64,000 nt of DNA from NCBI GenBank assembly GCA_018713325.1, contig DVFJ01000009.1, positions 121,752 through 185,751 on the forward strand. The letters run 5' to 3'. Under the pieces are notes generated by a model. It saw nothing but the letters and a program-made list of their open reading frames with translations, made no database searches and was not told where the DNA came from. The translations under genes were made by a program, and so were the position numbers. Source of the stretch: Candidatus Onthenecus intestinigallinarum (lineage in GTDB: Bacteria; Bacillota; Clostridia; Christensenellales; Aristaeellaceae). Shown here piece by piece: positions 1 to 9,737 of the stretch (its first letter is position 1; each line of letters starts with the position of its first letter).

Positions 1-1610
<1,610 letters not shown>

Positions 1611-1670
1611 AGGGAATCCCTCCTCCATTCAGAACGCGCCCGCGTGCGGCGGGCGACTGAATAATACATT

Positions 1671-1699
1671 ATTATAGCCTGAATGCGGGCCGAAAGCAA
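1671..1699 (-). promoter_or_regulatory. glnS promoter
   Basis: On the minus strand a TTGCTT -35 box (1694-1699) and a perfect TATAAT -10 box (1671-1676) are separated by 17 bases. They sit about 60 bases upstream of the glnS start, as expected for a sigma-A promoter. Confidence 0.7.
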
Positions 1700-1731
1700 C
1701 CAAAAAAGCGGAGGATGCGACAAAAAGGGGT

Positions 1732-2502
1732 TCAGCGCCGGGCCTGCGTGGGCGTGCGGCCCATCTGCTCGGCGAACGCGCGGTTGAAGCTGCGAATGCT
1801 CTGAAAGCCGCACTCCAGCGCAATCTGCGAGACGCTCAGACCGCCCTCCTCCAGCAGCTGGCAGGCGTACTGGATGCGGTACTGGTTCAGGTAGCGCCGG
1901 AAGTGCATGCCCACCGCCGCGTGGAAGAAGCGGGAGAGATAGTTGGGGCTGTAGCCGATGGCGCGCGCCGCGCTGTGCAGGGAGATGTCCTCGCGGTAGT
2001 GCGCCTCGACATAGGCGAGCAGGCGGCATAACAGGTCGTCGTGCTGCGCGTCAAAGGGCGCGAGCGGCACCTCGCGCAGAAACTGCGCGCACACGGCGTA
2101 GAACGCGCCCGTCAGCGCAAAGCGGTCCGCGCCGCGTCCGGAGAGGAAGCATTCCTCCAGGTAGGCGCGCAGGCCGGGCGTGCCGTCAAAGACGGAGCGT
2201 GCGCCGCGGCGGCCCTGCGTCTCGTGTGCGAACGCGCCGACATAGTCGCCGGAGAATACGCACACCAGCACGCGGGAGCGGTGCGGCGTGGCGTAGGCGT
2301 GGATCTCGTTGGGAAAGACGAGCGCGAGCTCGCCGGCGTGCGCCGTCTCGCGGCGCTCGCGCAGGCAGACCTCTACCTCGCCTTCAAGCACATAGGCGAG
2401 CTCGAAGTCCTTGTGCAGGTGCGGGATGAAGAAGAAGTCGTCGTACAGGTCGACGCGCGCGTGCTGCGCGGCGGTGGAATTGTCCAGCTGATACAGGGGC
2501 AT
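1732..2502 (-). CDS. AraC-family transcriptional regulator with cupin sensor
   Basis: A 256-residue one-component regulator. The N-terminal half is a cupin-like effector domain (FFIPHLHKDFELAYVLEGE, then LVFPNEIHAY). The C-terminal 100 residues are a two-helix-turn-helix AraC DNA-binding domain (SLHSAARAIGYSPNYLSRFF and SQIALECGFQSIRSFNRAF). The protein ends in the usual place for the family. ATG at 2502 follows GGAGGTGCTCT. The gene sits alone between glnS and a PlsC-like gene, so its target is not evident; sugar or stress signals are common for this architecture. The family assignment is secure and the ligand is unknown. Confidence 0.9.
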   Translation of the reverse strand: MPLYQLDNSTAAQHARVDLYDDFFFIPHLHKDFELAYVLEGEVEVCLRERRETAHAGELALVFPNEIHAYATPHRSRVLVCVFSGDYVGAFAHETQGRRGARSVFDGTPGLRAYLEECFLSGRGADRFALTGAFYAVCAQFLREVPLAPFDAQHDDLLCRLLAYVEAHYREDISLHSAARAIGYSPNYLSRFFHAAVGMHFRRYLNQYRIQYACQLLEEGGLSVSQIALECGFQSIRSFNRAFAEQMGRTPTQARR

Positions 2503-2605
2503 AGAGCACCTCCGGGCTGCGAATTCAAAATCAGAGAATGCGCTGGGCTTGCTGATCAGCCGGCCCCTTGAAGGGCTGAATACAGCGCACGGAATGCGTT
2601 GAAAA

Positions 2606-2651
2606 CAAACGCGCCCGCCGCGAAATCTCCCGGGATTTCGCGGCGGACGCG
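2606..2651 (-). terminator. Terminator after the PlsC-like gene
   Basis: A long inverted repeat with arms of about 17 bases (near 2610-2627 and 2634-2651) and a six-base loop lies directly downstream of the stop codon at 2660. On the minus strand it is followed by TTTGTTTT. Confidence 0.6.
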
Positions 2652-2659
2652 CTTTGTGT

Positions 2660-3367
2660 TCAGTGCGCCGTGTGAACAGCGGACGCTTCGGGGATGTCGC
2701 CGCAGGCGCGGGCCATGGCGTTGATCGCGTCGATCAGCTCGCGCGCCACGCGCGTGCGGTCCTCGCTGAAGGGCACGTCATCGCGCAGGTAGACGGGCTC
2801 GCCTGCCAGCAGCTCGCCGCGCGCGGGGCTGCAGTACAGCGGGACAAACGGCAGCGCAGCGCCGGCCCGGCGGCGGTACATGGGCCCCAGCTGCAGGAAG
2901 CCCTCGTACATCTCGCCCATCATCGGCGAGTCGTTGCCGTAGTCGATATCCGGCGCGATCAGCACGCTCTCGCCGCGCATCAGCACATCCAGCGAATCGC
3001 GGAATGTATCGCGCAGATGCGCGATATCCCGATGCACAGGGATCGACCGGCAGCTGCGGATCAGCGCGCTGACGAACACAGACAGCGGCACGCTGACGGC
3101 GTTGGCCAGCACCCGGGGCCAGCCCAGGCGCTGGGAGAAGGTGAAGCCCGCATACTGACGGTAGCACTCGGCGCGCGAGAAGAACACGTGCAGCACCCAC
3201 GGACGGGGCGGGACGGGCATCGAGCGCATCACCTGCACCGGTCCGCGCAGGTTCTGATGATGGACGATAAAACACGCGCAGGCGGGCAGGCTTTGCGCGC
3301 AGCGGAGGGTCAGCGGCCTTTTGCACACGTTCAGACAGAATCGGACGAGCTTAAACAGCGTCCCCAA
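2660..3367 (-). CDS. PlsC-superfamily acyltransferase-like protein
   Basis: A 235-residue protein resembling uncharacterised clostridial glycerolipid acyltransferases. The region around residues 36-42 (HHQNLRG) aligns by position with the PlsC HX4D motif, but the Asp position is Gly. Later blocks (LMRGESVLIAPDIDYGN, then LPFVPLYCSPARG) match the conserved substrate-binding blocks of the family. The start is taken as TTG at 3367 because AAAGGAG lies eight bases before it; an ATG 12 codons upstream has no ribosome binding site. A promoter with an extended -10 lies upstream. Membrane association through the hydrophobic first 60 residues is likely. The fold is fairly likely but enzymatic activity is uncertain. 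Confidence 0.6.
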   Translation of the reverse strand: MGTLFKLVRFCLNVCKRPLTLRCAQSLPACACFIVHHQNLRGPVQVMRSMPVPPRPWVLHVFFSRAECYRQYAGFTFSQRLGWPRVLANAVSVPLSVFVSALIRSCRSIPVHRDIAHLRDTFRDSLDVLMRGESVLIAPDIDYGNDSPMMGEMYEGFLQLGPMYRRRAGAALPFVPLYCSPARGELLAGEPVYLRDDVPFSEDRTRVARELIDAINAMARACGDIPEASAVHTAH

Positions 3368-3415
3368 GTTGTTCGCTCCTTTCGACAGACACCTGGCACA
3401 CAACAGGCTAACCCT

Positions 3416-3424
3416 ATTATATCA
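3416..3424 (-). promoter_or_regulatory. Extended -10 promoter element of the PlsC-like gene
   Basis: The minus strand reads TGATATAAT, a TGn-extended perfect -10 box, about 50 bases upstream of the TTG start. No good -35 is visible, which is typical of extended -10 promoters. Confidence 0.55.
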
Positions 3425-3588
3425 AATGTCGATCCACTCGGCGAGGAATTGGCGGGATTTTGTGTGAAAAAATATCGGCATTGCGCCGCCGGCCTGCCGC
3501 GCAGGACCGCAAGGCGGCCGGATGCCCGCGCATAGCATAGCAGAAAGCCGCGCGCCTGTAAAGCCTGAAATGATAGGCAGCGGATGGA

Positions 3589-4271
3589 TCATGCGTCCGA
3601 CGCGGTCTGCGCGCAGGAGAGCCAGCGCCGGTACGTCGCGTCCATGCCGATCGCGCCCAGCGGCGCGGTGATCAGGATGGCGAGCACCGCCACTGCCAGC
3701 ACCATCTGCCCGCAGGGCAGGCCCAGGGCCAGCGACACGGAGCCGATGGCGGCCTGCACGGTCGCCTTGGGCAGATAGGCGACGACGCAGAACAGGCGCT
3801 CTTTGCGCCCCAGCGGCGTGCCCGCCAGGCACAGCAGCACGCCCAGCGACCGGAACGCCAGCGACCGGAACGCCAGCGCGAGGAAGATCATCGCCGCCGC
3901 CGCGCCGGCCTTCAGGGCGAAGCGCACGTCGACTGCGGCGCCGACCAGCACAAACAGCGTGACCTCCGCGCAGATCCACAGCTTGCCCAGCTTTTCGGCC
4001 AGGCGCCTGGACACGAACGCGGCGGTCTTGACCCGCAGCGCGCAGGCCATGCTCACGACTGCCAGCAGCCCGGAGACGGGCACGCGCCCCTTGAGCCAGG
4101 CCTCGGCCGCCACGAGCAGAAACGAAACGCCCAGGATGACGATGGTCTTCGTGCTGTTGCGCACATGATGCCGGTGGCCAGCATGCCGATGATGCGCGGC
4201 AGGCGAAGCCGGCGGCACAGGGCGGCCATGGAAAGGCCCGCCAGGAAGATCAGCGCAAGAGAAGTCAACAT
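3589..4271 (-). pseudogene. Cation:proton antiporter, internally deleted and frameshifted
   Basis: Remnant of a CPA-type Na+/H+ antiporter. The start at 4271 has a strong AAAGGAGG site and encodes a typical first helix and loop (MLTSLALIFLAGLSMAALCR, then LRLPRIIGMLATGIM). At about 4165 the sequence jumps to another frame that encodes only the last six or so helices (from NSTKTIVILGVSFLLVAAEA to the stop at 3589). Roughly 140-150 residues of the normal ~390-residue protein are missing, including the middle transport helices. The 3' part also holds a 15-base tandem duplication. A promoter is still present, so it may be transcribed, but no functional antiporter can be made. The next gene over is decayed in the same manner. 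Confidence 0.8.
3845..3874. repeat. 15-bp tandem duplication in the antiporter remnant
   Basis: Two back-to-back copies of a 15-base unit (3845-3859 and 3860-3874) add an in-frame AFRSL repeat to the decayed antiporter. It looks like replication slippage in a gene no longer under selection. Confidence 0.85.
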
Positions 4272-4387
4272 GAGGATGCCTCCTTTGGACGCAAAAGGCC
4301 GATGCCTTCTGCGACCTGGTATCACAGAAGTCATCAGCCTGTTCAGCGGTTTAGGTTTCCCAAGGGAGAACTTCATTCCCTGCGCCT

Positions 4388-4416
4388 TTTATAGCGCACG
4401 GACCGGCGCATGTAAA
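4388..4416 (-). promoter_or_regulatory. Promoter of the antiporter pseudogene
   Basis: On the minus strand TTTACA (4411-4416) and TATAAA (4388-4393) are 17 bases apart, about 117 bases upstream of the antiporter ATG. Confidence 0.6.
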
Positions 4417-4437
4417 TCCCTTTTTGGCCGCCATCCC

Positions 4438-4466
4438 TTGCCCGTGCAGCGCGGGTGGATTATAAT
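4438..4466 (+). promoter_or_regulatory. Promoter of the GNAT remnant
   Basis: TTGCCC (4438-4443) and a perfect TATAAT (4461-4466) with a 17-base spacer, 30 bases ahead of the ATG at 4497. It is divergent from the antiporter promoter. Confidence 0.6.
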
Positions 4467-4496
4467 GAGGCCAGACGAAGTGAAGAGGGAAAATAC

Positions 4497-4703
4497 ATGC
4501 GCTACACGATACGGCCGATGGCCGAGGCGGAGGATCCGCTGCTGGAGGCGCTGCTGACGCTTTTGCGCGACAGCGGCTACGAGCGGGCGTCGCTGTCCAT
4601 GCAGAAGGCCAACGCCGCCGTGCGGCTGTGCCGGCGGGCCGGCTTCGACGTGTGGCGGGAGAACGGCGAGGAGCACATCATGGTCTTGCGCCTGCGCGCA
4701 TGA
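4497..4703 (+). pseudogene. GNAT acetyltransferase with deleted core
   Basis: A 68-residue reading frame that joins the first ~18 residues of a GNAT protein (MRYTIRPMAEAEDPLLEA) directly to its C-terminal third (RDSGYERASLSMQKANAAVR, then GFDVWRENGEEHIMVLRL). The acetyl-CoA-binding motif A (the R/QxxGxG/A loop) is absent, so the frame has stayed open over an in-frame deletion of about 70 residues. GNAT proteins are normally 140-160 residues. The ATG at 4497 follows GAGGGAAAATAC. A real short protein may be made, but it cannot bind acetyl-CoA in the usual way. It lies divergent from another internally deleted gene. Confidence 0.7.
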
Positions 4704-4707
4704 CGCG

Positions 4708-5463
4708 CTATTTTTGCAGCTTCCAGTACAGGTAGAGGGGCACCCTGTCCAGCAGGGCCATCGTCCTGGCCAGCCGGGCCTGCTCCGCAGTGGCCCGCGG
4801 CTCCCACAGGTCGACAATCGTCAGTCCGCAGCGGACAAAGGATTTCACATACTCCTCCAACGTCCTGTGGCGCCAGACGACGGGCGTGGCGCTGTCCCCG
4901 ACGGGCGCCGACCATTCCCTGGGCTCGAAATAGTTCCTGACGACGACCTGACGCTCGGCGCCCTCGCCCTGCCGGCCGATGCCCAACTCGTAGTGCCCGT
5001 TGAAGCAGGGATGCAGCACGCTGGCACAGAGCAGCCCGCCCGGCCGGAGCACCCGCGCGATCTCCCGGAGCGTCCCCTCCAGATCCTCGCAGTCCATCAG
5101 CATCATGGAACAGAGCACGACATCGAAGGAGCCGCTTTCCAGCCCCCACAGGTCGCTGCTGTTTCGAACCAGGTGCCGGATCGCAAGCTGCTCCTGCTGC
5201 GCGCGCTCGGAGGCATAGGCGATGGCACGCTCGGCGCAGTCGACCGCCCAGACCTGCGCGCCGCGCCGGGCCAGCTCTCTGGCATATCCGCCCTCTCCGC
5301 AGCCCAGATCGAGGAGCGCCTTGCCCCTGACATCGCCCAGATATTGCAGCATATTGGGCAGGATGAAGTGGATCCGGCTCTCGTTTTTCTGGGCGAATGC
5401 GATCCAGTCATCCCCCAGACCGTTCCATCCGACAGTCGAACTGTCACGACGCATGGTGTGCAT
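4708..5463 (-). CDS. Class I SAM-dependent methyltransferase
   Basis: A 251-residue Rossmann-fold methyltransferase. Motif I is ALLDLGCGEGGYARELARRG (about residues 49-68), the acidic residue after beta-2 is in WAVDCAERAI, motif IV is SFDVVLCSMMLMDCED, and the post-motif ALRPGG equivalent is ARVLRPGGLL. This is the Methyltransf_11/25 group, which methylates small molecules more often than RNA. The C-terminal part (HRTLEEYVKSFVRCGLTIVD) resembles UbiE/SmtA-like relatives. ATG at 5463 has GGAGG ten bases upstream. It is transcribed as a single gene, convergent with the GNAT remnant. The substrate cannot be inferred from the context. Confidence 0.85.
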   Translation of the reverse strand: MHTMRRDSSTVGWNGLGDDWIAFAQKNESRIHFILPNMLQYLGDVRGKALLDLGCGEGGYARELARRGAQVWAVDCAERAIAYASERAQQEQLAIRHLVRNSSDLWGLESGSFDVVLCSMMLMDCEDLEGTLREIARVLRPGGLLCASVLHPCFNGHYELGIGRQGEGAERQVVVRNYFEPREWSAPVGDSATPVVWRHRTLEEYVKSFVRCGLTIVDLWEPRATAEQARLARTMALLDRVPLYLYWKLQK

Positions 5464-5590
5464 GGATAGGTCCTCCAGTCATATTCAAATGCGACGCCTG
5501 CTGTCAGGCGATGGATACGGATCCCGGGCGGCGGAGTCGAAGGCCGGTTGTCGGCCGACGTCATGCGGAAAGCCCGGAGAATGACATGTA

Positions 5591-5631
5591 AAAATCCCCC
5601 CCTCTTCCATGACGGAAAGAAGGGGGATTTT
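5591..5631 (-). terminator. Terminator of tRNA-Leu
   Basis: Directly 3' of the tRNA, the minus strand forms a hairpin from AAATCCCCC paired with GGGGGGATTTTT, ending in a T run. Confidence 0.75.
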
Positions 5632-5633
5632 AT

Positions 5634-5721
5634 TGGTGCGGGAAACAGGACTTGAACCTGCATGAAGGAAATCTTCACTAGAACCTGAATCTAGCGCGTC
5701 TGCCAATTCCGCCATTCCCGC
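5634..5721 (-). tRNA. tRNA-Leu (anticodon CAG)
   Basis: An 88-base class II tRNA. The acceptor strands GCGGGAA and TTCCCGC pair perfectly and CCA is encoded. The anticodon stem CTAGA/TCTAG encloses the loop TTCAGGT, giving CAG, which reads CUG, the dominant Leu codon in this window. The long variable arm is TGAAGATTTCCTTCA and the T loop is GGTTCAAGTCC. Confidence 0.95.
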
Positions 5722-5744
5722 ACGGCGTATTCAGAACGACAAAT

Positions 5745-5773
5745 ATTATACCATCGTCCGGCGTGTTTGTAAA
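5745..5773 (-). promoter_or_regulatory. tRNA-Leu promoter
   Basis: On the minus strand TTTACA (5768-5773) and TATAAT (5745-5750) are separated by 17 bases, placing transcription start about 15 bases before the mature tRNA. Confidence 0.75.
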
Positions 5774-5889
5774 GCCCTTTTGCAAAAAATACGAGGGATT
5801 CTCTCCTGGCCCGCATATGCGTTTGAGACCGGAATACAGGCGCTCCGGCAGACGCATCCTGCGCCGCGAAGCAGGAGAGGAAAAGGCGG

Positions 5890-5918
5890 TTGCGCGCGGC
5901 GGCGGCGGTTGCTATAAT
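5890..5918 (+). promoter_or_regulatory. Promoter of the rhamnosidase-araR operon
   Basis: TTGCGC (5890-5895) and TATAAT (5913-5918) with 17-base spacing, 46 bases ahead of the chosen GH78 start. Confidence 0.65.
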
Positions 5919-5963
5919 AGGGGCAAGCAGCGGGCGCAGGCCCGCAGAAAGGCGATGAAATCG

Positions 5964-8570
5964 ATGCGGATTACACGGCTTCGGACGGACCATCTCGAGC
6001 TTCCGCTCGGCGCGCTGTTGCAGGCGCCCACCCTTTCCTATGTCGCGGAGGCGTCCACCGGCGCGCGCCAGGTCTCGGCGCGCATTGAGGTCGCCCACAC
6101 GCCCGACTTTGGCGAGCTGCTCTACGACAGCGGCGAGCGCGCGGACATCAGCTCTCTGGGCTTCACGCCGCCGCTGACGCTCGCGCCCCGCACGCGCTAC
6201 TTCTGGCGCGTGAGCGTGCGCGCGAACGACGGCGACTGCGCCGTCAGCGAGCCTGCGTGGTTTGAGACCGGCAAGCGCGACGAGGCCTGGCAGGCCAGGT
6301 GGATTCGCGCGCCGTTTGACGCGGACGTGCATCCCGTGCTCGAGCGGCGGTTCGAGCTGGCGCAGGCGCCGGAGCGCGCGCGCGTCTACATGGTGGGCCT
6401 GGGCCTGTACGAGCTCTACGTCAACGGCCAGAAGGCCGGCGACGAGTATCTGGCGCCCTTTTACAACGACTATGAGCGCTGGATCCAGATGCAGACCTAC
6501 GACGTGACCGATCTGCTGCATGCGGGCGAAAACTGCGTGCAGATCCTGCTGGGCAACGGCTGGTACAAGGGCCGCTTCGGCTTTGACGGACACAGCGGGG
6601 CCATCTATGGCAGCGCGATGCAGGCGCTGCTGGAGCTGCGCGCGCAGGCGGCGGACGGGGAATTCGTGCTGTGCACGGACGAGACGTGGACGTGCCGTCC
6701 GTCGCCCGTGACGGCCAGTGGCATCTACGACGGCGAGGCGTACGACGCGCGGCTGGAGGGCGCGGGAGAGGGCGTGCCCGCGGCGCTGGCACAGGCGCCG
6801 GAGGGCCCGCTGTGCGACCGCATGAGCCCGCCGCTGCGCATCTGCGACCGGCGCGCGCCGGTGCGGCTGCTGCACACGCCTGCGGGCGAGCAGGTGCTCG
6901 ACTTCGGCCAAGTGATGACCGGCTGGGTGGAGATGGACGTGGACCTGCCGGCAGGCGCGCAGGTGACGCTCGAATACGGCGAGCTGCTGCAAAACGACTG
7001 CTTCTATCAGGGAAACCTGCGCACCGCGCGCCAGGCGTACGCGTTCACCTCGGCGGGCAGGCCCGCGCACGCGCGGCCGCACTTCACGTTCTACGGCTTC
7101 CGCTACGTGCGCGTGACGGGGCTGGAGCGCGTGCGGCCGGAGGACTTCACGGCGTGCGTGCTGCACAGCGACCTGCAGCGCACCGGCTGGGTGGAGACGT
7201 CCAACGAGAAGGTCAACCGCCTGATCGAAAACGCGTTCTGGGGCCAGATCGGCAACTTCGTGGATGTGCCGACGGACTGCCCGCAGCGGGATGAGCGCAT
7301 GGGCTGGACGGGCGACGCGCAGGTGTTTTCGGCCACGGCGAGCTTCAACCAGTACACGCCGGCGTTCTACGCCAAGTATCTGCACGACATGCTGCTCGAG
7401 CAGCGCGCGCTGGGCGGCTCGGTGCCCTTCGTGGTGCCGGACATTCTGGGGCGGCTGCAGCGCCTCAGCTCCAAGAACCAGGTGGACGGCTGGGGCACAG
7501 AGCACGGCTCCTGCGCCTGGGGCGACGCGGCGACGGTCATCCCGTGGACGCTGTACACGTTCTTCGGCGACAAGGAGCTGCTCGCACGCCAGTTTGAGAA
7601 CATGACCGCGTGGACCGACTACATCCATGCGCAGGACGAGGCGCGCTGCGGCGGCTCGCGGCTGTGGACGTGCGGCTTCCACTTTGCGGACTGGCTGGCG
7701 CTGGACAACCCGGACAAGGACTCGTGCTTTGGCGGCACCGACCCGTACTTTGTCGCTTCGGCGTACTACTACCTGTCCGCCAGCCTGACCGCCAAGGCAG
7801 CAGCGGTGCTAGGCCGCGAGGCGGAGCGGCTGCGCTATGAGCGCCTGGCGCTGGAGGTGCGCGACGCCATCCGCCGCGAGTACTTCACGCCGACCGGCCG
7901 CATTGCCGTGCCGACCCAGACGGGCATGGTGCTCGCGCTGGCGCTGGACCTGGCCCCCGAGGCGGCGCGCGGACGTATCGCGCGCGACCTGCGCGCCAGG
8001 CTGGAGGCGCGCGACATGCACCTGGATACGGGCTTCGTGGGCACGTATTTCCTGCTGCGCGCGCTGACGCAGTGCGGGCTGTCGGACTGCGCCTACGCGC
8101 TGCTGCTGCAGGAGGACTATCCCAGCTGGCTGTACGAGGTCAACATGGGCGCGACGACCGTCTGGGAGCGGTGGAATTCCGTGCTGCCCAACGGCCTGGT
8201 CAGCGACACGGGCATGAACAGCATGAACCACTACGCCTACGGCTCGGTGGTGGAGTGGATGTACCGGGACATGTGCGGCCTGAACCCGGCGGCGCCCGGC
8301 TTCAAGCGCGCGCGCATCGCGCCCCACAGCGACGCGCGCATCGGTCATGCGCGCTGCACTTACGACTCGGCCGCCGGCCGCTATGCGTGCGGCTGGGAGC
8401 GTACGCAGGACGGCGTGCGCTATGCGGTGACCGTGCCGTTTGACTGCGAGGCGGAGTTCGTGCCCGAGTCCGCGCAGGGGAGCCTGACGCTCAACGGCGC
8501 GCCCGTGCAGCCGCAGGACGGCGGCGTGCGCCTTGGCCCCGGCACGTGGGAGATCCTTTGGACGCGCTGA
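5964..8570 (+). CDS. Alpha-L-rhamnosidase, glycoside hydrolase family 78
   Basis: A cytoplasmic 868-residue enzyme (no signal peptide) that removes terminal alpha-L-rhamnose from pectin-derived or flavonoid glycosides. In order: an N-terminal fibronectin-like domain (MRITRLRTDHLELPLG), the rhamnosidase N domain (VYMVGLGLYELYVNG), the (alpha/alpha)6 catalytic barrel, and a C-terminal beta-domain. The catalytic block PTDCPQRDERMGWTGDAQVF holds the conserved Asp/Glu/Asp acids. The second conserved Glu is in GATTVWERWNS. The ATG at 5964 starts the family-typical N-terminus; ATG 5955 is possible but lies only two bases from the AGAAAGG site. araR follows 21 bases later, so the two are probably co-transcribed. 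Confidence 0.93.
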   Translation: MRITRLRTDHLELPLGALLQAPTLSYVAEASTGARQVSARIEVAHTPDFGELLYDSGERADISSLGFTPPLTLAPRTRYFWRVSVRANDGDCAVSEPAWFETGKRDEAWQARWIRAPFDADVHPVLERRFELAQAPERARVYMVGLGLYELYVNGQKAGDEYLAPFYNDYERWIQMQTYDVTDLLHAGENCVQILLGNGWYKGRFGFDGHSGAIYGSAMQALLELRAQAADGEFVLCTDETWTCRPSPVTASGIYDGEAYDARLEGAGEGVPAALAQAPEGPLCDRMSPPLRICDRRAPVRLLHTPAGEQVLDFGQVMTGWVEMDVDLPAGAQVTLEYGELLQNDCFYQGNLRTARQAYAFTSAGRPAHARPHFTFYGFRYVRVTGLERVRPEDFTACVLHSDLQRTGWVETSNEKVNRLIENAFWGQIGNFVDVPTDCPQRDERMGWTGDAQVFSATASFNQYTPAFYAKYLHDMLLEQRALGGSVPFVVPDILGRLQRLSSKNQVDGWGTEHGSCAWGDAATVIPWTLYTFFGDKELLARQFENMTAWTDYIHAQDEARCGGSRLWTCGFHFADWLALDNPDKDSCFGGTDPYFVASAYYYLSASLTAKAAAVLGREAERLRYERLALEVRDAIRREYFTPTGRIAVPTQTGMVLALALDLAPEAARGRIARDLRARLEARDMHLDTGFVGTYFLLRALTQCGLSDCAYALLLQEDYPSWLYEVNMGATTVWERWNSVLPNGLVSDTGMNSMNHYAYGSVVEWMYRDMCGLNPAAPGFKRARIAPHSDARIGHARCTYDSAAGRYACGWERTQDGVRYAVTVPFDCEAEFVPESAQGSLTLNGAPVQPQDGGVRLGPGTWEILWTR

Positions 8571-8591
8571 CGTCCCCCTGAGGAGGATGCG

Positions 8592-9635
8592 ATGCAGGAA
8601 CCCAAGTATCAGAAGCTGGCGGACGCGCTGCGCGCCGCGGTGTGCGGGGGCGTCTACCCCGCGGGCGAGCGCCTGCCCAGCGAGAACGAACTGGTCGCGC
8701 GCACGGGCTACAGCCGCCAGACCGTCCGCCAGGCGATGGCCCTGCTGGAGAGCGAAGGCCTGACCGTGCGCGTGCGCGGCAGCGGCACCTATGTGCGCAG
8801 CGGCCCCGCCCAGCGGGAGCTGACGCGCAACATCGCCGTGGTGACGACGTACATCGGCGAGTACATCTTTCCCAACATCCTGCAGGGCATCCAGGGCGTG
8901 CTCGCGCAAAACGGCTATACCCCGCTGCTCTCCGCCACCGGCAACCGCCTGAGCGAGGAGCGGCGCATCCTCAGCGAGCTGCTGGATAAGCCCATCGACG
9001 GCCTGATCGTCGAGGGCACCAAGACGGCGCTGCCCAACCCCAACGTCGACCTGTACCGCCGCTTTGCGCTGCGCGGCATCCCGGCCGTGTTCATCAACGG
9101 CTATTATCCGGATGTGGACGATCCCGTCTACGTCGTCGCCGACGACCGGCGCGGCGGCCGGCTCGCCTGCGAGCAGCTGCTGCGTCGCGGCCACCGGCGC
9201 ATTGCGGGCGTGTTCAAGAACGACGACATGCAGGGTCACCGCCGCTATGCCGGCTATGCCGAGGCGCTCGTCGAGGCCGGATTGCCCGTCGACGACGACG
9301 CGATCCTCTGGTACGCCACCGAGAACCGCGAGGCCCTCTTTGACGCGCGCCTGCCCGGCGCCCTGCGCGGCTGCACAGCAGTGGTCTGCTACAACGACGA
9401 GGCCGCCATGAGCCTGCTTGCGCGCCTGCGGGACGGTCAGGCGCCGGAGATCGTCAGCTTTGACCACAGCCTGCTGGCGCAGATGTCGCCCTTTCTGTCC
9501 CTGGCCGGGCCCAAGGAGCGCCTGGGCGCGCTGGCTGCGCAGAAGCTGCTGAACATCCTGCAGGGCCGCGTCGAGCATCCGGCCGTCCTGCCCTGGGAAA
9601 TGCCCCCGGAGTGCGCAAAAGACATGGGCAAGTGA
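8592..9635 (+). CDS. araR: Arabinose-operon repressor, GntR/LacI hybrid
   Basis: A 347-residue repressor. Residues 1-70 form a GntR winged helix (LPSENELVARTGYSRQTVRQ). Residues 75-345 form a LacI/periplasmic-binding-type effector domain (NIAVVTTYIGEYIFPNILQG, IDGLIVEGTK, VVADDRRGGRLACEQLLRRG). This two-part layout is that of Bacillus AraR, which binds L-arabinose. The gene lies between a rhamnosidase and araB, and a palindromic operator sits 41 bases after its stop. GAGGAGGATGCG precedes the ATG. Repression of araBADM, relieved by arabinose, is the likely role; possible autoregulation cannot be judged because no matching palindrome is visible upstream of the GH78 gene. Confidence 0.9.
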   Translation: MQEPKYQKLADALRAAVCGGVYPAGERLPSENELVARTGYSRQTVRQAMALLESEGLTVRVRGSGTYVRSGPAQRELTRNIAVVTTYIGEYIFPNILQGIQGVLAQNGYTPLLSATGNRLSEERRILSELLDKPIDGLIVEGTKTALPNPNVDLYRRFALRGIPAVFINGYYPDVDDPVYVVADDRRGGRLACEQLLRRGHRRIAGVFKNDDMQGHRRYAGYAEALVEAGLPVDDDAILWYATENREALFDARLPGALRGCTAVVCYNDEAAMSLLARLRDGQAPEIVSFDHSLLAQMSPFLSLAGPKERLGALAAQKLLNILQGRVEHPAVLPWEMPPECAKDMGK

Positions 9636-9637
9636 GC

Positions 9638-9666
9638 TTGTGCTGGACCGGGCGGTGTGATATAAT
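9638..9666 (+). promoter_or_regulatory. ara operon promoter
   Basis: TTGTGC (9638-9643) and TATAAT (9661-9666), 17 bases apart, start just after the araR stop. The AraR-type operator begins ten bases after the -10. Confidence 0.75.
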
Positions 9667-9675
9667 GGAAGCCAG

Positions 9676-9693
9676 AAGTTGTTCGTACAACTT
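9676..9693. promoter_or_regulatory. AraR-type operator
   Basis: A palindrome AAGTTGTTCGTACAACTT with 7-base perfect arms spans the expected transcription start of the ara operon. Its core (TTGTTCGTACAA) matches the known Firmicutes AraR box pattern ATTTGTNCGTACAAAT. The position allows steric block of the promoter. Confidence 0.8.
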
Positions 9694-9737
9694 GGAGCCG
9701 CCCGGAAGGCGGAGACCATAGCGAGGAGGTTGTCGGC

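Noticed and set aside
3589..4376. Two separate small membrane proteins at 3589-4218 and 4053-4376
   Set aside because: They are the two out-of-frame pieces of one antiporter; each alone lacks a sensible start or end.
5634..5721. tRNA-Leu as an integration site for the sugar genes that follow
   Set aside because: No repeat of the tRNA 3' end and no integrase gene is visible on either side.
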